Shown in pieces: positions 1-9,804 of a stretch of DNA of 64,000 bases. The DNA comes from Bacillota bacterium (GTDB lineage: Bacteria > Bacillota > Dehalobacteriia > UBA4068 > UBA4997). The DNA lies in assembly GCA_021771915.1 (NCBI GenBank), contig JAETNY010000012.1, positions 1 through 64,000 on the forward strand, written 5' to 3'. Numbering within the stretch: the first letter of the stretch is position 1; every line of letters begins with the position of its first letter. The notes under the pieces are model-generated. The model saw nothing but the letters and a program-made list of their open reading frames with translations. It made no database searches and was not told where the DNA came from. The position numbers and the translations under genes were made by a program.

Positions 1-11
1 ATTAGGATTTA

Positions 12-58
12 AAAAAGAGGCAAGAGAGGTTTCCCGAGGACTTTTCTTGCTTCTTTTT
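12..58 (+). terminator. Probable intrinsic terminator of an upstream gene outside the window
   Basis: AAGAGGCAAGA ... TCTTGCTTCTT stem followed by TTTT. Confidence 0.55.
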
Positions 59-325
59 ATGTGAACACTTAATGAGCGCAAGCCGCAGGCGCAGCGAGAA
101 TTTAGTGTGAACATATGCAGCCGGCGCAGCCGGTTGGGAACCGCTATGAAAATTTGACGTTTGCATTTTATAAATTAAATAATATAATGAATTATGAGAA
201 AAAAATTTGCAAATAGTAAAAAAAATTGAAGAAAACCCTTGCCAAAGCTGATGTTTTGTGTTATCATTAGGAAGTATCACACTGTATATTTGGCAGTAAA
301 GTGTTGATTTAGGAGGTGGCGTTTG

Positions 326-475
326 ATGCGAGTAGCTATTACACTGGCCTGTGGTGAATGTAAAAACCGTAACTATATTACGACAAAAAACAAAAAAACT
401 ACGCCTGACAGACTGGAAATTAAAAAGTATTGCCCTCATTGCAAAACTCATACAAGTCATAAAGAAACCAAATAA
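326..475 (+). CDS. rpmG: 50S ribosomal protein L33 (49 aa; absent from ORF track because short)
   Basis: Translation [49 protein letters not shown]; CxxC...CxxC; RBS aggaggtgg; upstream of secE. Confidence 0.95.
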   Translation: MRVAITLACGECKNRNYITTKNKKTTPDRLEIKKYCPHCKTHTSHKETK

Positions 476-534
476 GCAGCTTGTTTAAGTGTAGCTTTGT
501 TTAGGTTTAACTGAAATATTAAGGATGTGAGTGA

Positions 535-846
535 ATGGCTGACGTTGACGCTAAGGCGGCAAAAAACAAAACTGATAATAATGGTAAAACAGAAACCAAA
601 GGCAAGGCCGAAGCCAGACGGGCTGCGGTTAAAGCTAATGCCGATAAACTAGCCAAGAAAACGGCCGCCAAACCTACCGGCTTCTTTAAGAGCGTGAGCA
701 TTGAGCTGAAAAAGGTGCATTGGCCGGACAAAGAAAAGGTTGTTAAATATACCGGCGTCGTTTTTGGCGTTGTGGTGGTTCTTGGCGCGGTTATTTGGGT
801 GCTGGATACCGCTTTTTCCGGTGTGTTGAGCCTGATTGTTGGCTGA
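535..846 (+). CDS. secE: Preprotein translocase subunit SecE with Lys/Ala-rich N-terminal extension
   Basis: SIELKKVHWPDKEKVVKYTGVV core followed by one TM; located between rpmG and nusG. Confidence 0.92.
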   Translation: MADVDAKAAKNKTDNNGKTETKGKAEARRAAVKANADKLAKKTAAKPTGFFKSVSIELKKVHWPDKEKVVKYTGVVFGVVVVLGAVIWVLDTAFSGVLSLIVG

Positions 847-858
847 TAGGTGGCGCTG

Positions 859-1398
859 ATGGCTGATAATAAAAAACAGTGGTTCGTTGTCCACACTTAT
901 TCCGGATATGAAAATAAGGTTAAGATGAACCTGGAACGCCGCACAGAAACCATGAATATGGAAAATTATATTTTTCGGGTTATTGTGCCAATGGAAGACG
1001 AAGTTCAGGTTAAGGACGGCCAGCGCAAGGTTGTTAAGCGCAAGGTATATCCGGGTTATGTTATGGTGGAGATGATTCTGACTGACGACTCATGGTATGT
1101 TGTGCGCAACACCTCTGGCGTTACAGGTTTTGTGGGTACGGGCTCAAAGCCGGTGCCGCTGGACGATAACGAGGTTCAACTGATTTTGCGCCAGATGGGC
1201 TATGAGGAGGCTGTGTTGCGTCTGGATTACAGCGTGGGCGAGAAAGTGCGCGTTATTGACGGCTCTTTTGCTGGTGTAACCGGCACTGTGCTGGAGATTA
1301 ACCCGGAGAAAAACCGCATCAAGGTGCAGGTGGATATGCTGGGCAGCACCGCAACTGTGGATTTGGATAATTTACAGTTGGAAAAAATTGAAATATAG
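859..1398 (+). CDS. nusG: Transcription termination/antitermination protein NusG
   Basis: WFVVHTYSGYENKVKMNLERR...VYPGYVMVEM...VIDGSFAGVTGTV. Confidence 0.96.
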   Translation: MADNKKQWFVVHTYSGYENKVKMNLERRTETMNMENYIFRVIVPMEDEVQVKDGQRKVVKRKVYPGYVMVEMILTDDSWYVVRNTSGVTGFVGTGSKPVPLDDNEVQLILRQMGYEEAVLRLDYSVGEKVRVIDGSFAGVTGTVLEINPEKNRIKVQVDMLGSTATVDLDNLQLEKIEI

Positions 1399-1505
1399 AG
1401 TACCGAATTTATCAGCCTGATAAGTTCGGTTGGAATTTTGTCAATATTATAAATCAGGGGTTACCTTGGGCAGTTCTGATGTTCGCAGAGGGGCTGCTTG
1501 AGTTA

Positions 1506-1546
1506 GTGGGAGAATAGCCGCATTGGGTGGCTGTTCGCCATACCAC
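1506..1546 (+). promoter_or_regulatory. Candidate L1-binding mRNA leader element upstream of rplK
   Basis: GTGGGAG ... TACCAC conserved arms just upstream of rplK; same pattern recurs before rplA. Confidence 0.55.
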
Positions 1547-1570
1547 ATTTTTATCGAGGAGGTGTCCAAA

Positions 1571-1996
1571 TTGGCGAAGAATGTCGTAGCAGTTATTAAG
1601 CTGCAAATTCCAGCCGGTAAAGCAAACCCGGCGCCGCCAGTAGGCCCGGCTTTGGGTCAGCACGGCGTCAACATTATGGGCTTTTGCAAGGAGTTTAATG
1701 AAAGAACCAAAAATGACGCAGGTATGATTATTCCTGCGGAGATTTCGGTTTATGAGGATCGTTCCTTTACTTTCGTTTTGAAAACTCCACCGGCCGCAGT
1801 TTTGCTGAAAAAAGCGGCTGGCATTGAAACTGCATCTGGTGAGCCGAACAAGAAAAAGGTCGGCAAGGTTACCCGGGCGCAGGTTCAGGCGATTGCGGAG
1901 CAGAAAATGCCTGACTTAAACGCTGCATCTGTTGATGCGGCCATGCGTATGGTGGAAGGCACAGCACGCAGCATGGGTATTACGATTGCTGATTAA
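1571..1996 (+). CDS. rplK: 50S ribosomal protein L11 (TTG start chosen over ORF-track start)
   Basis: [45 protein letters not shown] gaggaggtg upstream of TTG. Confidence 0.96.
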   Translation: MAKNVVAVIKLQIPAGKANPAPPVGPALGQHGVNIMGFCKEFNERTKNDAGMIIPAEISVYEDRSFTFVLKTPPAAVLLKKAAGIETASGEPNKKKVGKVTRAQVQAIAEQKMPDLNAASVDAAMRMVEGTARSMGITIAD

Positions 1997-2015
1997 ACTG
2001 GATTTTTTTCATTAC

Positions 2016-2049
2016 GTGGGAGGCTTATAAAAATGAGCCGTTATACCAC
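2016..2049 (+). promoter_or_regulatory. Candidate L1-binding mRNA element between rplK and rplA
   Basis: GTGGGAGgcttataaaaatgagccgttaTACCAC immediately before rplA RBS. Confidence 0.6.
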
Positions 2050-2065
2050 CAAGGAGGTTTGAGAT

Positions 2066-2764
2066 ATGCCAAAGCATGGCAAAAAGTATAATGATATAGC
2101 TAAAAGCTATGATTTAACCAAAATTTACGAGGTTGAAGAAGCTATCAGCCTGGTTAAAAAGAATGCCAAAGCCAAATTTGATGAAACCATTGAAGTGGCT
2201 GTGCGCCTGAACCTGGACCCCAGACAGTCTGACCAGCAAATCCGTGGTGCAGTTGTTCTGCCTAACGGTACTGGTGTTACCAGACGCGTTTTGGTTTTTG
2301 CCAAGGGTGATAAGGTTAAGGAGGCTGAAGCGGCTGGCGCTGATTTTGTTGGTTCTGAAGAATTGGTAACCAAAATTCAGGGCGGTTGGTTTGATTTTGA
2401 CGTGGCCATTGCTACGCCTGATATGATGGGTGTGGTTGGTAAAATCGGCCGTTTGCTGGGTCCTAAGGGCTTGATGCCGAACCCGAAAACCGGTACGGTA
2501 ACTATGGACGTTACCAAGGCGGTTGCAGAGGTTAAGGCCGGCAAGATTGAATATCGTCTGGATAAGGCTGCTAACGTGCATGCACGTATCGGCAAAGCTT
2601 CTTTTGCTACTGAAAAGCTGGTTGAGAACTATCTCACATTGGTTGATACCCTGATTAAGGTTAAACCGGCAGCTGCTAAAGGTCAGTATATTAAAAATAT
2701 TTCTGTTACTTCAACTATGAGCCCGGCTGTGCGCATTAATGTGCTGAAGCCCTTGGGCAAATAA
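2066..2764 (+). CDS. rplA: 50S ribosomal protein L1
   Basis: [16 protein letters not shown]...[12 protein letters not shown]. Confidence 0.97.
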   Translation: MPKHGKKYNDIAKSYDLTKIYEVEEAISLVKKNAKAKFDETIEVAVRLNLDPRQSDQQIRGAVVLPNGTGVTRRVLVFAKGDKVKEAEAAGADFVGSEELVTKIQGGWFDFDVAIATPDMMGVVGKIGRLLGPKGLMPNPKTGTVTMDVTKAVAEVKAGKIEYRLDKAANVHARIGKASFATEKLVENYLTLVDTLIKVKPAAAKGQYIKNISVTSTMSPAVRINVLKPLGK

Positions 2765-2785
2765 TTTGAGAAAAATTAAATAAAA

Positions 2786-2910
2786 CTCTTTGCCCAAGAC
2801 AGTAGGTGTGCAGTATATTGCGCTTAAACGCTTTCAGGCGGCCAACCGAGGCAGAGGCCTGGCGTATATTTGCGTTTTCAGCTCTCTGTTTCGGCAGGGA
2901 GCTTTGTTAA
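2786..2910 (+). ncRNA. Ribosomal protein L10 leader with terminator-like 3' hairpin
   Basis: cccaagacagtaggtg ... gccaaccgaggc motif pair upstream of rplJ, followed by AGCTCTCTG-tttcgg-CAGGGAGCT-TTTGTT. Confidence 0.75.
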
Positions 2911-2947
2911 TTTTCATATAACCATATGGAATAAGGAGGTGTTGGAG

Positions 2948-3502
2948 TTGTCTAAAAAACCGCAGATGATTGAGAAAGAAGAACAGGTTAGCCAGCTGCA
3001 AAACTGGTTGCAGGAAAACGCAGCTATTGTTCTGGCTGATTACCGCGGCCTGACAGTATCTGAAGATACTGCTTTGCGTGGCGAACTGCGCAAGAATGAA
3101 ATTGGCTATCATGTTGCTAAAAATACTTTGATTAAACGCGCGGCCAACAATTTGGAAATTACCGATTTGGACGAATATCTGAATGGCCCTACCGCTTTGG
3201 CTTTTGCTGCTGACCCGGTGGCGCTTACTAAGATTTTGTCTAAATTTGCAGAGGAGCATACCGCGCTGGAATTAAAGGCTGGTCTGGTAGACGGCAAATT
3301 TGTTGGCGCCGAGGAGATTAAGGCGTTGGCGAAAATGCCCAGCCGCGAGGTTCTGTTGGGTCGCTTTATGGGTTCTATTCAGTCCTCTTTGTACAGCTTT
3401 GTACGTGCTGTTGATGCAATCAAAACTAAAAAAGAGAACGGTGAGCCTTTGACTGCCGAGGCTCCGGCAGAAGCTGCTGCTGATGCTCCGGCTGCTGAAT
3501 AA
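2948..3502 (+). CDS. rplJ: 50S ribosomal protein L10 (TTG start)
   Basis: SKKPQMIEKEEQVSQLQNWLQENAAIVLADYRGLTV; RBS ataaggaggtg. Confidence 0.95.
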   Translation: MSKKPQMIEKEEQVSQLQNWLQENAAIVLADYRGLTVSEDTALRGELRKNEIGYHVAKNTLIKRAANNLEITDLDEYLNGPTALAFAADPVALTKILSKFAEEHTALELKAGLVDGKFVGAEEIKALAKMPSREVLLGRFMGSIQSSLYSFVRAVDAIKTKKENGEPLTAEAPAEAAADAPAAE

Positions 3503-3561
3503 GCAGTTTGTTTGAATTAAAAAATACTAAAATAAAAATATGACGAGAGGTGTAAATTCCT

Positions 3562-3936
3562 ATGAGTAAAATTGATGAAATCATGCAGGCCATTGAGGAA
3601 ATGACTATCCTGGAATTGAATGACCTGGTTAAAGCTATGGAAGAAAAATTTGGCGTTAGCGCGGCTCCGGTTGCTGTTGGCGTTGTAGCTGCTGAGGGCG
3701 GTGCTGCTCCGGCTGCTGCTGAACAGACAGAGTTTGACGTTATCCTGGCCAATGCTGGCGATAAGAAAGTTAACGTAATCAAAGTTGTTAAAGACATCAC
3801 CGGTTTGGGTCTGAAAGAAGCCAAAGCATTGGTTGATGAAGCTCCGAAGCCGATTAAAGAGAAAGTTTCCAAAGAGGAAGCTGAAGCTGCTAAGGCTAAG
3901 TTGGAAGAAGCTGGCGCTACTGTTGAATTGAAATAG
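3562..3936 (+). CDS. rplL: 50S ribosomal protein L7/L12
   Basis: Acidic Ala-rich hinge and [29 protein letters not shown]. Confidence 0.97.
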   Translation: MSKIDEIMQAIEEMTILELNDLVKAMEEKFGVSAAPVAVGVVAAEGGAAPAAAEQTEFDVILANAGDKKVNVIKVVKDITGLGLKEAKALVDEAPKPIKEKVSKEEAEAAKAKLEEAGATVELK

Positions 3937-3979
3937 TTTAACTGCCCAAAGGGCGTGTTAGCACTTTAGGCGCTTTATA

Positions 3980-4019
3980 ATAGACCGTTTAGGGAAAATC
4001 CTTGGCGGTCTATTTTTTT
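3980..4019 (+). terminator. Intrinsic terminator after rplL
   Basis: ATAGACCG ... CGGTCTAT + T7. Confidence 0.8.
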
Positions 4020-4020
4020 G

Positions 4021-4049
4021 TTGCACTTTTTTTGTTTCTATGTTATAAT
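4021..4049 (+). promoter_or_regulatory. Sigma-A-type promoter for LCP gene
   Basis: TTGCAC-N17-TATAAT. Confidence 0.65.
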
Positions 4050-4095
4050 ATATGGGTATAATTGTAAATAGGTGTGAAAGGAATTAAGAAAAAAT

Positions 4096-5076
4096 ATGGC
4101 CAAAAAAGAAAAGAAAGATAAACAGGAAGAGCCACAAAAGGACAGAACAGGTTGTTTACTGAAGATAATAATTATCCTGTTAATTATATTGGTTTTGGCG
4201 CTGGTTGGGCTGCATTTTTATATGCAGCATTCGATAACGCAGCTGGTGCCGGAACGCCCGGAAGATGAGGAATACTCCAGAGGGCGGATTAATGTGCTGG
4301 TTGTGGGTACTGACGCGGAGGAGTATGACGTTGGCCGGGCGGACAGTATTATTGTGTTTAACGTAGATTTGGATAATAAAAAGGTTTATGCGCTTTCCAT
4401 TCCGCGTGACAGCCGTGTGGATATTCCCGGTTATCAGAATAAGACTAAAATTAATCATTCTTACGCCTATGGCGGTATTGAGTTAACCAAGGATACTGTG
4501 GAAAATCTGCTGGGCGTACCGATTGATTATTATGCGGTGACTAACTTTGCCGGTTTTGAGGATATTGTGGAAACGGTGGGCGGCGTTTATATTGACGTGC
4601 CAATTCGTATGCGAACACACACCTGGTATGGCGATATTGATTTGCAGCCGGGTTATCAGCTTTTAGACGCCAAACAGGCGCTGGGTTTTGTGCGCTATCG
4701 CTATGACGCCGGCGGTGATATTTCACGTGGACAGCGCCAGCAGCAATTCCTGAAAGCGGTATTTCATCGGGTGGTTGAGCCGCAGAATATTATTAAATTG
4801 CCTACTCTGCTGCCAAAGATTATGGAGCAGGTGGAAACCGATTTATCTTATCCTGATTTGCTGGCGTTGGTTGAATTATTTAAAGACGTTGATTTGGAAA
4901 CGGCTTTTGTCAGTGAAAGTTTGAGCGGTCATTCCCAGACAATCAGCGGTGGCAGTTACTGGATTATTGACGAGGAAGAATTGCCGGAAACGATAAAGAG
5001 AATTTTTTATGCGCAACCTCTGCCGGAGGGAGAGGCTGACGACCTTGAGGCAAAAGAAGACGGGCAGGAGGAGTAA
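4096..5076 (+). CDS. LytR-CpsA-Psr (LCP) family cell-envelope glycopolymer transferase
   Basis: N-terminal TM; NVLVVGTD...RADSIIVFNVDLDNKKVYALSIPRDSRVDIPGY...KINHSYAYGG; FVRYRYDAGGDISRGQRQQQ. Confidence 0.92.
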   Translation: MAKKEKKDKQEEPQKDRTGCLLKIIIILLIILVLALVGLHFYMQHSITQLVPERPEDEEYSRGRINVLVVGTDAEEYDVGRADSIIVFNVDLDNKKVYALSIPRDSRVDIPGYQNKTKINHSYAYGGIELTKDTVENLLGVPIDYYAVTNFAGFEDIVETVGGVYIDVPIRMRTHTWYGDIDLQPGYQLLDAKQALGFVRYRYDAGGDISRGQRQQQFLKAVFHRVVEPQNIIKLPTLLPKIMEQVETDLSYPDLLALVELFKDVDLETAFVSESLSGHSQTISGGSYWIIDEEELPETIKRIFYAQPLPEGEADDLEAKEDGQEE

Positions 5077-5886
5077 ATGAAGCCGGATATCAGGGCTGCA
5101 GAAAGGCTGAAACCGAATAAACCGGCAAATGAGCATCAGGGACACCGCAAGCGGATGCGTGCCCGGATTTTGCAGGACGGTGTGGACTCTTTGGCTGACC
5201 ATGAGGTTTTGGAGGTTTTGTTATATTCTGTTGTGCCGCGCCGGGATACCAATGTTTTGGCGCATCAGCTGCTTAAGCGTTATGGCTCGCTGGCCGGAGT
5301 TTTGGACGCCGACCCCAGGGAACTGCAAACCATGGAAGGGGTTGGCGCTAATACCGCTTTTCATCTGCATTATGCGGCGTTGACGGCGGCGCGTTATTTG
5401 CAGAGTAAAAATCGTCAGCGTCTGATTTGTGGTTCCACGCAGGCGTTTTTAAATCATGTTAAAGCGCTTTTTACGGCGGAGGTCTGTGAGGTTGCCTACA
5501 TGCTTTGTCTGGATAACAGTATGCGCTTAATCAATACGGTTAAGCTGGCCAAAGGCACTCAAAATAGCGTTGATTTTCCGGTTGGCGATGTGGTGCGTAC
5601 AGCGGTTACGTTGGGCGCAAAAATGGTAGTGTTGGCGCATAATCACCCCAGCGGACGAGTTAAACCCAGCATGGAGGATTTACGCCTGACCAAGCGCTGC
5701 CGGGCGGCTTTGGCGCTGGTAAATGTTAAATTGCATGACCATTTGATAATTTGTGGTCAGGAATATTTCAGTTTTGCAGAACAGGGCTATATGAACGCTA
5801 TAAATCAGAATGAGCAGACTGATGATAAAAAGGTGCAAAAGGCGGCGGAAACCAGTCTGGGCGTTTTTTTGCCGGAGCAGTTTTGA
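5077..5886 (+). CDS. radC: RadC/JAB-domain DNA repair-like protein
   Basis: GHRKRMRARILQDG...HNHPSGRVKPSMEDLRLTKR. Confidence 0.93.
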   Translation: MKPDIRAAERLKPNKPANEHQGHRKRMRARILQDGVDSLADHEVLEVLLYSVVPRRDTNVLAHQLLKRYGSLAGVLDADPRELQTMEGVGANTAFHLHYAALTAARYLQSKNRQRLICGSTQAFLNHVKALFTAEVCEVAYMLCLDNSMRLINTVKLAKGTQNSVDFPVGDVVRTAVTLGAKMVVLAHNHPSGRVKPSMEDLRLTKRCRAALALVNVKLHDHLIICGQEYFSFAEQGYMNAINQNEQTDDKKVQKAAETSLGVFLPEQF

Positions 5887-5922
5887 TTTGGATAGGGTTA
5901 TATTTTATAATGGAGATAAAAC

Positions 5923-8900
5923 ATGGTACAATTCGTACATTTACATAATCACAGTGAATATTCACTGTTGGACGGCGCAGCGCGCATTAAAGAAATGGTG
6001 GCGAAAAGCGCTGCTTTGGGCATGCCGGCGGTGGCGGTTACCGACCACGGCAATATGTTCGGTGTGCTGAAGCTTTATGAGGAATGTAAAAAGGTGAGTA
6101 AGGAGCGTGAAGCGCAGGGATTGCCGGGAATTAAGCCGATTATTGGCTGTGAGTTCTATGTGGCGCCGCGTTCACGCTTTCTTAAAGAGGGCAAGGAGGA
6201 TAAAAGCACTTATCATCTGGTTCTGCTGGCAGAAAATCAGCAGGGCTACCGCAATTTGTGTAAATTGAACTCAATTGCTTATCTGGAGGGCTTTTATTAT
6301 AAGCCACGTATTGACCGCGAGGTTTTGCGCGAGCACAGCGAGGGACTGATTTGTCTTTCTGCCTGTCTGGCCGGCGAGGTTATACAGGCTCTGCTGGATA
6401 ATGACAAAGAGCAGGCTTATGCTATCGCGGAGGAATATTTGGAGATTTTTGACCGCGACCATTATTTTATCGAGTTGCAGGACCATGGTTTGGACGAACA
6501 GCGGCTCACCAATCCGCAGTTAATTCAGCTGGCGCGCGATTTAAATATTGGTCTGGTTTGTACTAATGATTGCCATTATATAAATCGCGAGGACTCGGAA
6601 TGGCATGATATTTTGCTGTGTGTGCAGACGGGCCGCCTGCTTAGTGACCCGATGCGTATGCGGTTCGCTAACAGCGAGTTTTATTTGAAGTCACCAGAGG
6701 AGATGCAGCAGCTTTTTGGCGAGTATCCGGAGGCGCTGGCTAATACGGTGCGTATTGCCGAGCGCTGTCAGGTTAATCTGGATAAGCATGAAAAGGTGGA
6801 TTTGCCGGTGGTGCAGGTGCCGGAGGGCTATGACCTGGAAACCTATCTGCGCTTTCTTTGTGAGGAGGGCATTAAAAAGCGTTATCCGGAGGTTACGCCA
6901 GAGTTGCGTGAGCGCCTGGAGTATGAACTGGATATTATCATTTCCATGCGTTTCCCCGGCTATTTTCTGATTGTATGGGATTTGATTAATTTCTGCCATC
7001 AAAATGGTATTCGGGTTGGCCCGGGGCGCGGTTCGGCGGCTGGTTCGCTGGTGGCTTATTCATTGGGCATTACCAACATTGACCCGATACGCTATAAGCT
7101 GATTTTTGAACGCTTTCTCAATCCGGAACGCGTCAGCATGCCGGATATTGATACGGACTTTTGCGTGGTACGCCGTGGCGAGGTTATTGATTATCTGGTG
7201 GAGAAATATGGCGCGGACAAAGTGGGTCAGATTGTCACATTTGGTACGATGAAATCCAAGCTGGTGGTGCGCGACGTCGGCCGGGCGCTGGATATTCCCA
7301 TTCCTGAAGTTAACAAAATTGCCAAGCTGATACCCAATGATTTGAAAATGACCCTGCCTAAGGCGCTGAAAGAATCGGCCGAGTTGAAACAGCTTTATGA
7401 TGAGGACGAACGAGTGCGGGAACTCTGGGATATTTCCATGAAGCTGGAGGGCATGCCGCGCCATACCGGTACGCATGCGGCCGGCGTGGTTATTTCTCCG
7501 GCGCCGGTAGTTGATTATATGCCCTGTTTTAAGGTGGGCGAGAACATTTTAACCACTCAGTTTGAAAAGGAGCAGGTGGAAGAACAGGGTCTGGTTAAAA
7601 TGGATATTTTGGGACTGCGTACTCTGACGGTGATTGGCGACGCTTTGAATAATATCAAACAAAGCCGCGGTATTGATTTGGATATCGACAACATACCGCT
7701 TGATGACGCTGAAGTTTATGCCATGTTGAGCGCCGGTGATACCGACGGCGTGTTCCAGCTGGAAAGTGACGGCATGCGTACATATCTGCGTGCTTTGCGG
7801 CCGGAGCGTATTGAAGATATTATTGCCATGGTGGCGCTGTATCGCCCCGGCCCATTGGAGGGCGGCATGGTCAGCGATTTTATCAAGCGCAAGCATGGTG
7901 AAACCAGAGTGGAATATCCTCACCCCATGCTGGAGCCGGTTTTGGAAGAAACATATGGCGTTATGGTTTATCAGGAGCAGATTATGCAGGTGGCCAGCAC
8001 GATGGCCGGCTTCACGCTTGGTCAGGCCGACGAACTGCGCCGCGCCATGGGTAAGAAAAAGCCGGAGGTTCTGGCGGCCAAGCGCAAGGATTTTCTGGCC
8101 GGCGCGGCTACCAAGGGTGTTTCTGAAAAAATTGCCAATGAAGTTTTTGATTTAATGGAATTTTTCTCCGGCTATGGCTTTAACAAGAGCCATTCCGCGG
8201 CATATGGTATTGTTACTTATCAAACCGCCTGGCTGCGCTGTCATTACACGGCGGAGTTTATGGCGGCCATGCTTACCAGTTTTATGGAGAATGCGGACAA
8301 GGTGACAACCTATATTGAAGCCTGCCGCAACGCCGGGCTGGAAATTTTGCCGCCGGATATCAACCTTTCTTATACTAACTTTTCTGTGCATGACGGCAAG
8401 GTGCGTTTTGGTCTGGCGGCGATTAAAAATGTTGGCCGTGAAATTATCGACCAGATTATTGCTGAACGTGAAAAGGGAGGCGAGTTTAGTTCGCTGACTG
8501 ATATCTGCCGCCGGATTAATCTTAATAAGCGCATTTTGGAAAGTTTAATTCGCTCCGGGGCGTTGGATAGTCTGGGCGGTAAGCGCTCACAGTATTTGGC
8601 GGTATATGAGCAGGCTCTGGAACTGGGGCGGCGTTATGCTGAGGAACAGGCCTCCATGCAGATGTCGCTGTTTGATTTTGGTCTGGAGCAGACGCAGGTA
8701 ACAGAGGTGGAGTTGCCTGCCATTCCGGAATTGGATACCATGGATTTGCTGCGCATGGAAAAGGAAAGTATTGGTTTTTACGTTAGTGGACACCCCTTGG
8801 ATAAGTATGCGGAGCAGCTTAGGCCAATTATTAATCATCGTTTGACGGAGTTGCCGGAATTGGCCGACCGCACATTTTTGCGCGTGGCCGGTTTGGTGAC

Positions 8901-9444
8901 CCAGTTGCAGAACCGTCTGACTAAAAAAGGTGACAGCATGGCTATCTTTAATCTTGAGGATAAGTTGGCTAATGTGCGCTGTGTTTGTTTTCCCAAAGCT
9001 TATGCCGAGGCACGGCAGTATTTGGCAGATGGCACGCCGGTTTTGGTTAACGGCCGTTTGCAGGTGGAGGACGAGGAAAGATTTTCGTTGATTGTAGATT
9101 CGGTTTTTGCTCTGGAGGGTATGGATTTTCTTGATGCGCCCAAGGGGCAGGAGTTGCCAGCCAAACAGCCGGAGAAAACGGGTGGGCGTTATCCGCATCG
9201 CCGCCAGGCCGAACCGCCGCCGGAAAAACCCAAGGCTACGGTTTATGTGCGTGTGCCGAGTTCTAACTCGCTGGCGGATATTCGGCGTTTATCCGGGGGG
9301 CGCGCCGGCATGCTGGAGGTTGTGCCGTATTATAATGATATTCGGCGTTATCAGCGCGGTCTGGGGATTTCAGTTGATAATGAAGCGGTTGACCTGTATA
9401 AAGTTCATTTTGGCGAGGATAATGTGGTGATTAAGGTTCATTAG
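5923..9444 (+). CDS. dnaE: DNA polymerase III alpha subunit
   Basis: PHP domain HLHNHSEYSLLDGAARI; PDIDTDFC; GPGRGSAAGSLVAY; 1173 aa. Confidence 0.97.
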   Translation: MVQFVHLHNHSEYSLLDGAARIKEMVAKSAALGMPAVAVTDHGNMFGVLKLYEECKKVSKEREAQGLPGIKPIIGCEFYVAPRSRFLKEGKEDKSTYHLVLLAENQQGYRNLCKLNSIAYLEGFYYKPRIDREVLREHSEGLICLSACLAGEVIQALLDNDKEQAYAIAEEYLEIFDRDHYFIELQDHGLDEQRLTNPQLIQLARDLNIGLVCTNDCHYINREDSEWHDILLCVQTGRLLSDPMRMRFANSEFYLKSPEEMQQLFGEYPEALANTVRIAERCQVNLDKHEKVDLPVVQVPEGYDLETYLRFLCEEGIKKRYPEVTPELRERLEYELDIIISMRFPGYFLIVWDLINFCHQNGIRVGPGRGSAAGSLVAYSLGITNIDPIRYKLIFERFLNPERVSMPDIDTDFCVVRRGEVIDYLVEKYGADKVGQIVTFGTMKSKLVVRDVGRALDIPIPEVNKIAKLIPNDLKMTLPKALKESAELKQLYDEDERVRELWDISMKLEGMPRHTGTHAAGVVISPAPVVDYMPCFKVGENILTTQFEKEQVEEQGLVKMDILGLRTLTVIGDALNNIKQSRGIDLDIDNIPLDDAEVYAMLSAGDTDGVFQLESDGMRTYLRALRPERIEDIIAMVALYRPGPLEGGMVSDFIKRKHGETRVEYPHPMLEPVLEETYGVMVYQEQIMQVASTMAGFTLGQADELRRAMGKKKPEVLAAKRKDFLAGAATKGVSEKIANEVFDLMEFFSGYGFNKSHSAAYGIVTYQTAWLRCHYTAEFMAAMLTSFMENADKVTTYIEACRNAGLEILPPDINLSYTNFSVHDGKVRFGLAAIKNVGREIIDQIIAEREKGGEFSSLTDICRRINLNKRILESLIRSGALDSLGGKRSQYLAVYEQALELGRRYAEEQASMQMSLFDFGLEQTQVTEVELPAIPELDTMDLLRMEKESIGFYVSGHPLDKYAEQLRPIINHRLTELPELADRTFLRVAGLVTQLQNRLTKKGDSMAIFNLEDKLANVRCVCFPKAYAEARQYLADGTPVLVNGRLQVEDEERFSLIVDSVFALEGMDFLDAPKGQELPAKQPEKTGGRYPHRRQAEPPPEKPKATVYVRVPSSNSLADIRRLSGGRAGMLEVVPYYNDIRRYQRGLGISVDNEAVDLYKVHFGEDNVVIKVH

Positions 9445-9468
9445 CAATAATTAGTTGGGTTTTGGCGC

Positions 9469-9497
9469 TTGATTTTATAAAAATAAAGCGTTATAAT
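9469..9497 (+). promoter_or_regulatory. Sigma-A-type promoter upstream of DUF1858 gene
   Basis: TTGATT-N17-TATAAT. Confidence 0.6.
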
Positions 9498-9552
9498 ATA
9501 AGCGTAATTTGGTAAAAATATTAAAAATCTTAAATATGGAGGTTATTTTATT

Positions 9553-9756
9553 ATGGCAGAATTAACTAAAGATATGGGTATTTTGGAGGTTGTGCAGCAA
9601 TATCCGCAGACTGCGCCGGTTTTTATGGATTTTGGTATGGGCTGTCTGGGTTGTGCGGCTGCGCATTTTGAAAATATTGAGCAGGGCGCCAGCGCGCACG
9701 GCATTGATGTAGACGCGTTGATGGTTGCATTAAACAAGGCTGCGGTTGCTGATTAA
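9553..9756 (+). CDS. DUF1858 domain small protein (hybrid-cluster-protein-associated disulfide type)
   Basis: VVQQYPQTAPVFMDFGMGCLGCAAAHFENIEQGASAHGIDVDAL. Confidence 0.85.
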   Translation: MAELTKDMGILEVVQQYPQTAPVFMDFGMGCLGCAAAHFENIEQGASAHGIDVDALMVALNKAAVAD

Positions 9757-9804
9757 GACTTCCAATAAGCAAAAAGATAATAATTTAAGGGAGGGGTACG
9801 AAAA

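Noticed and set aside
2-460. 152-aa minus-strand ORF covering the leader and rpmG
   Set aside because: Antisense to rpmG and across non-coding AT-rich sequence; low-complexity translation
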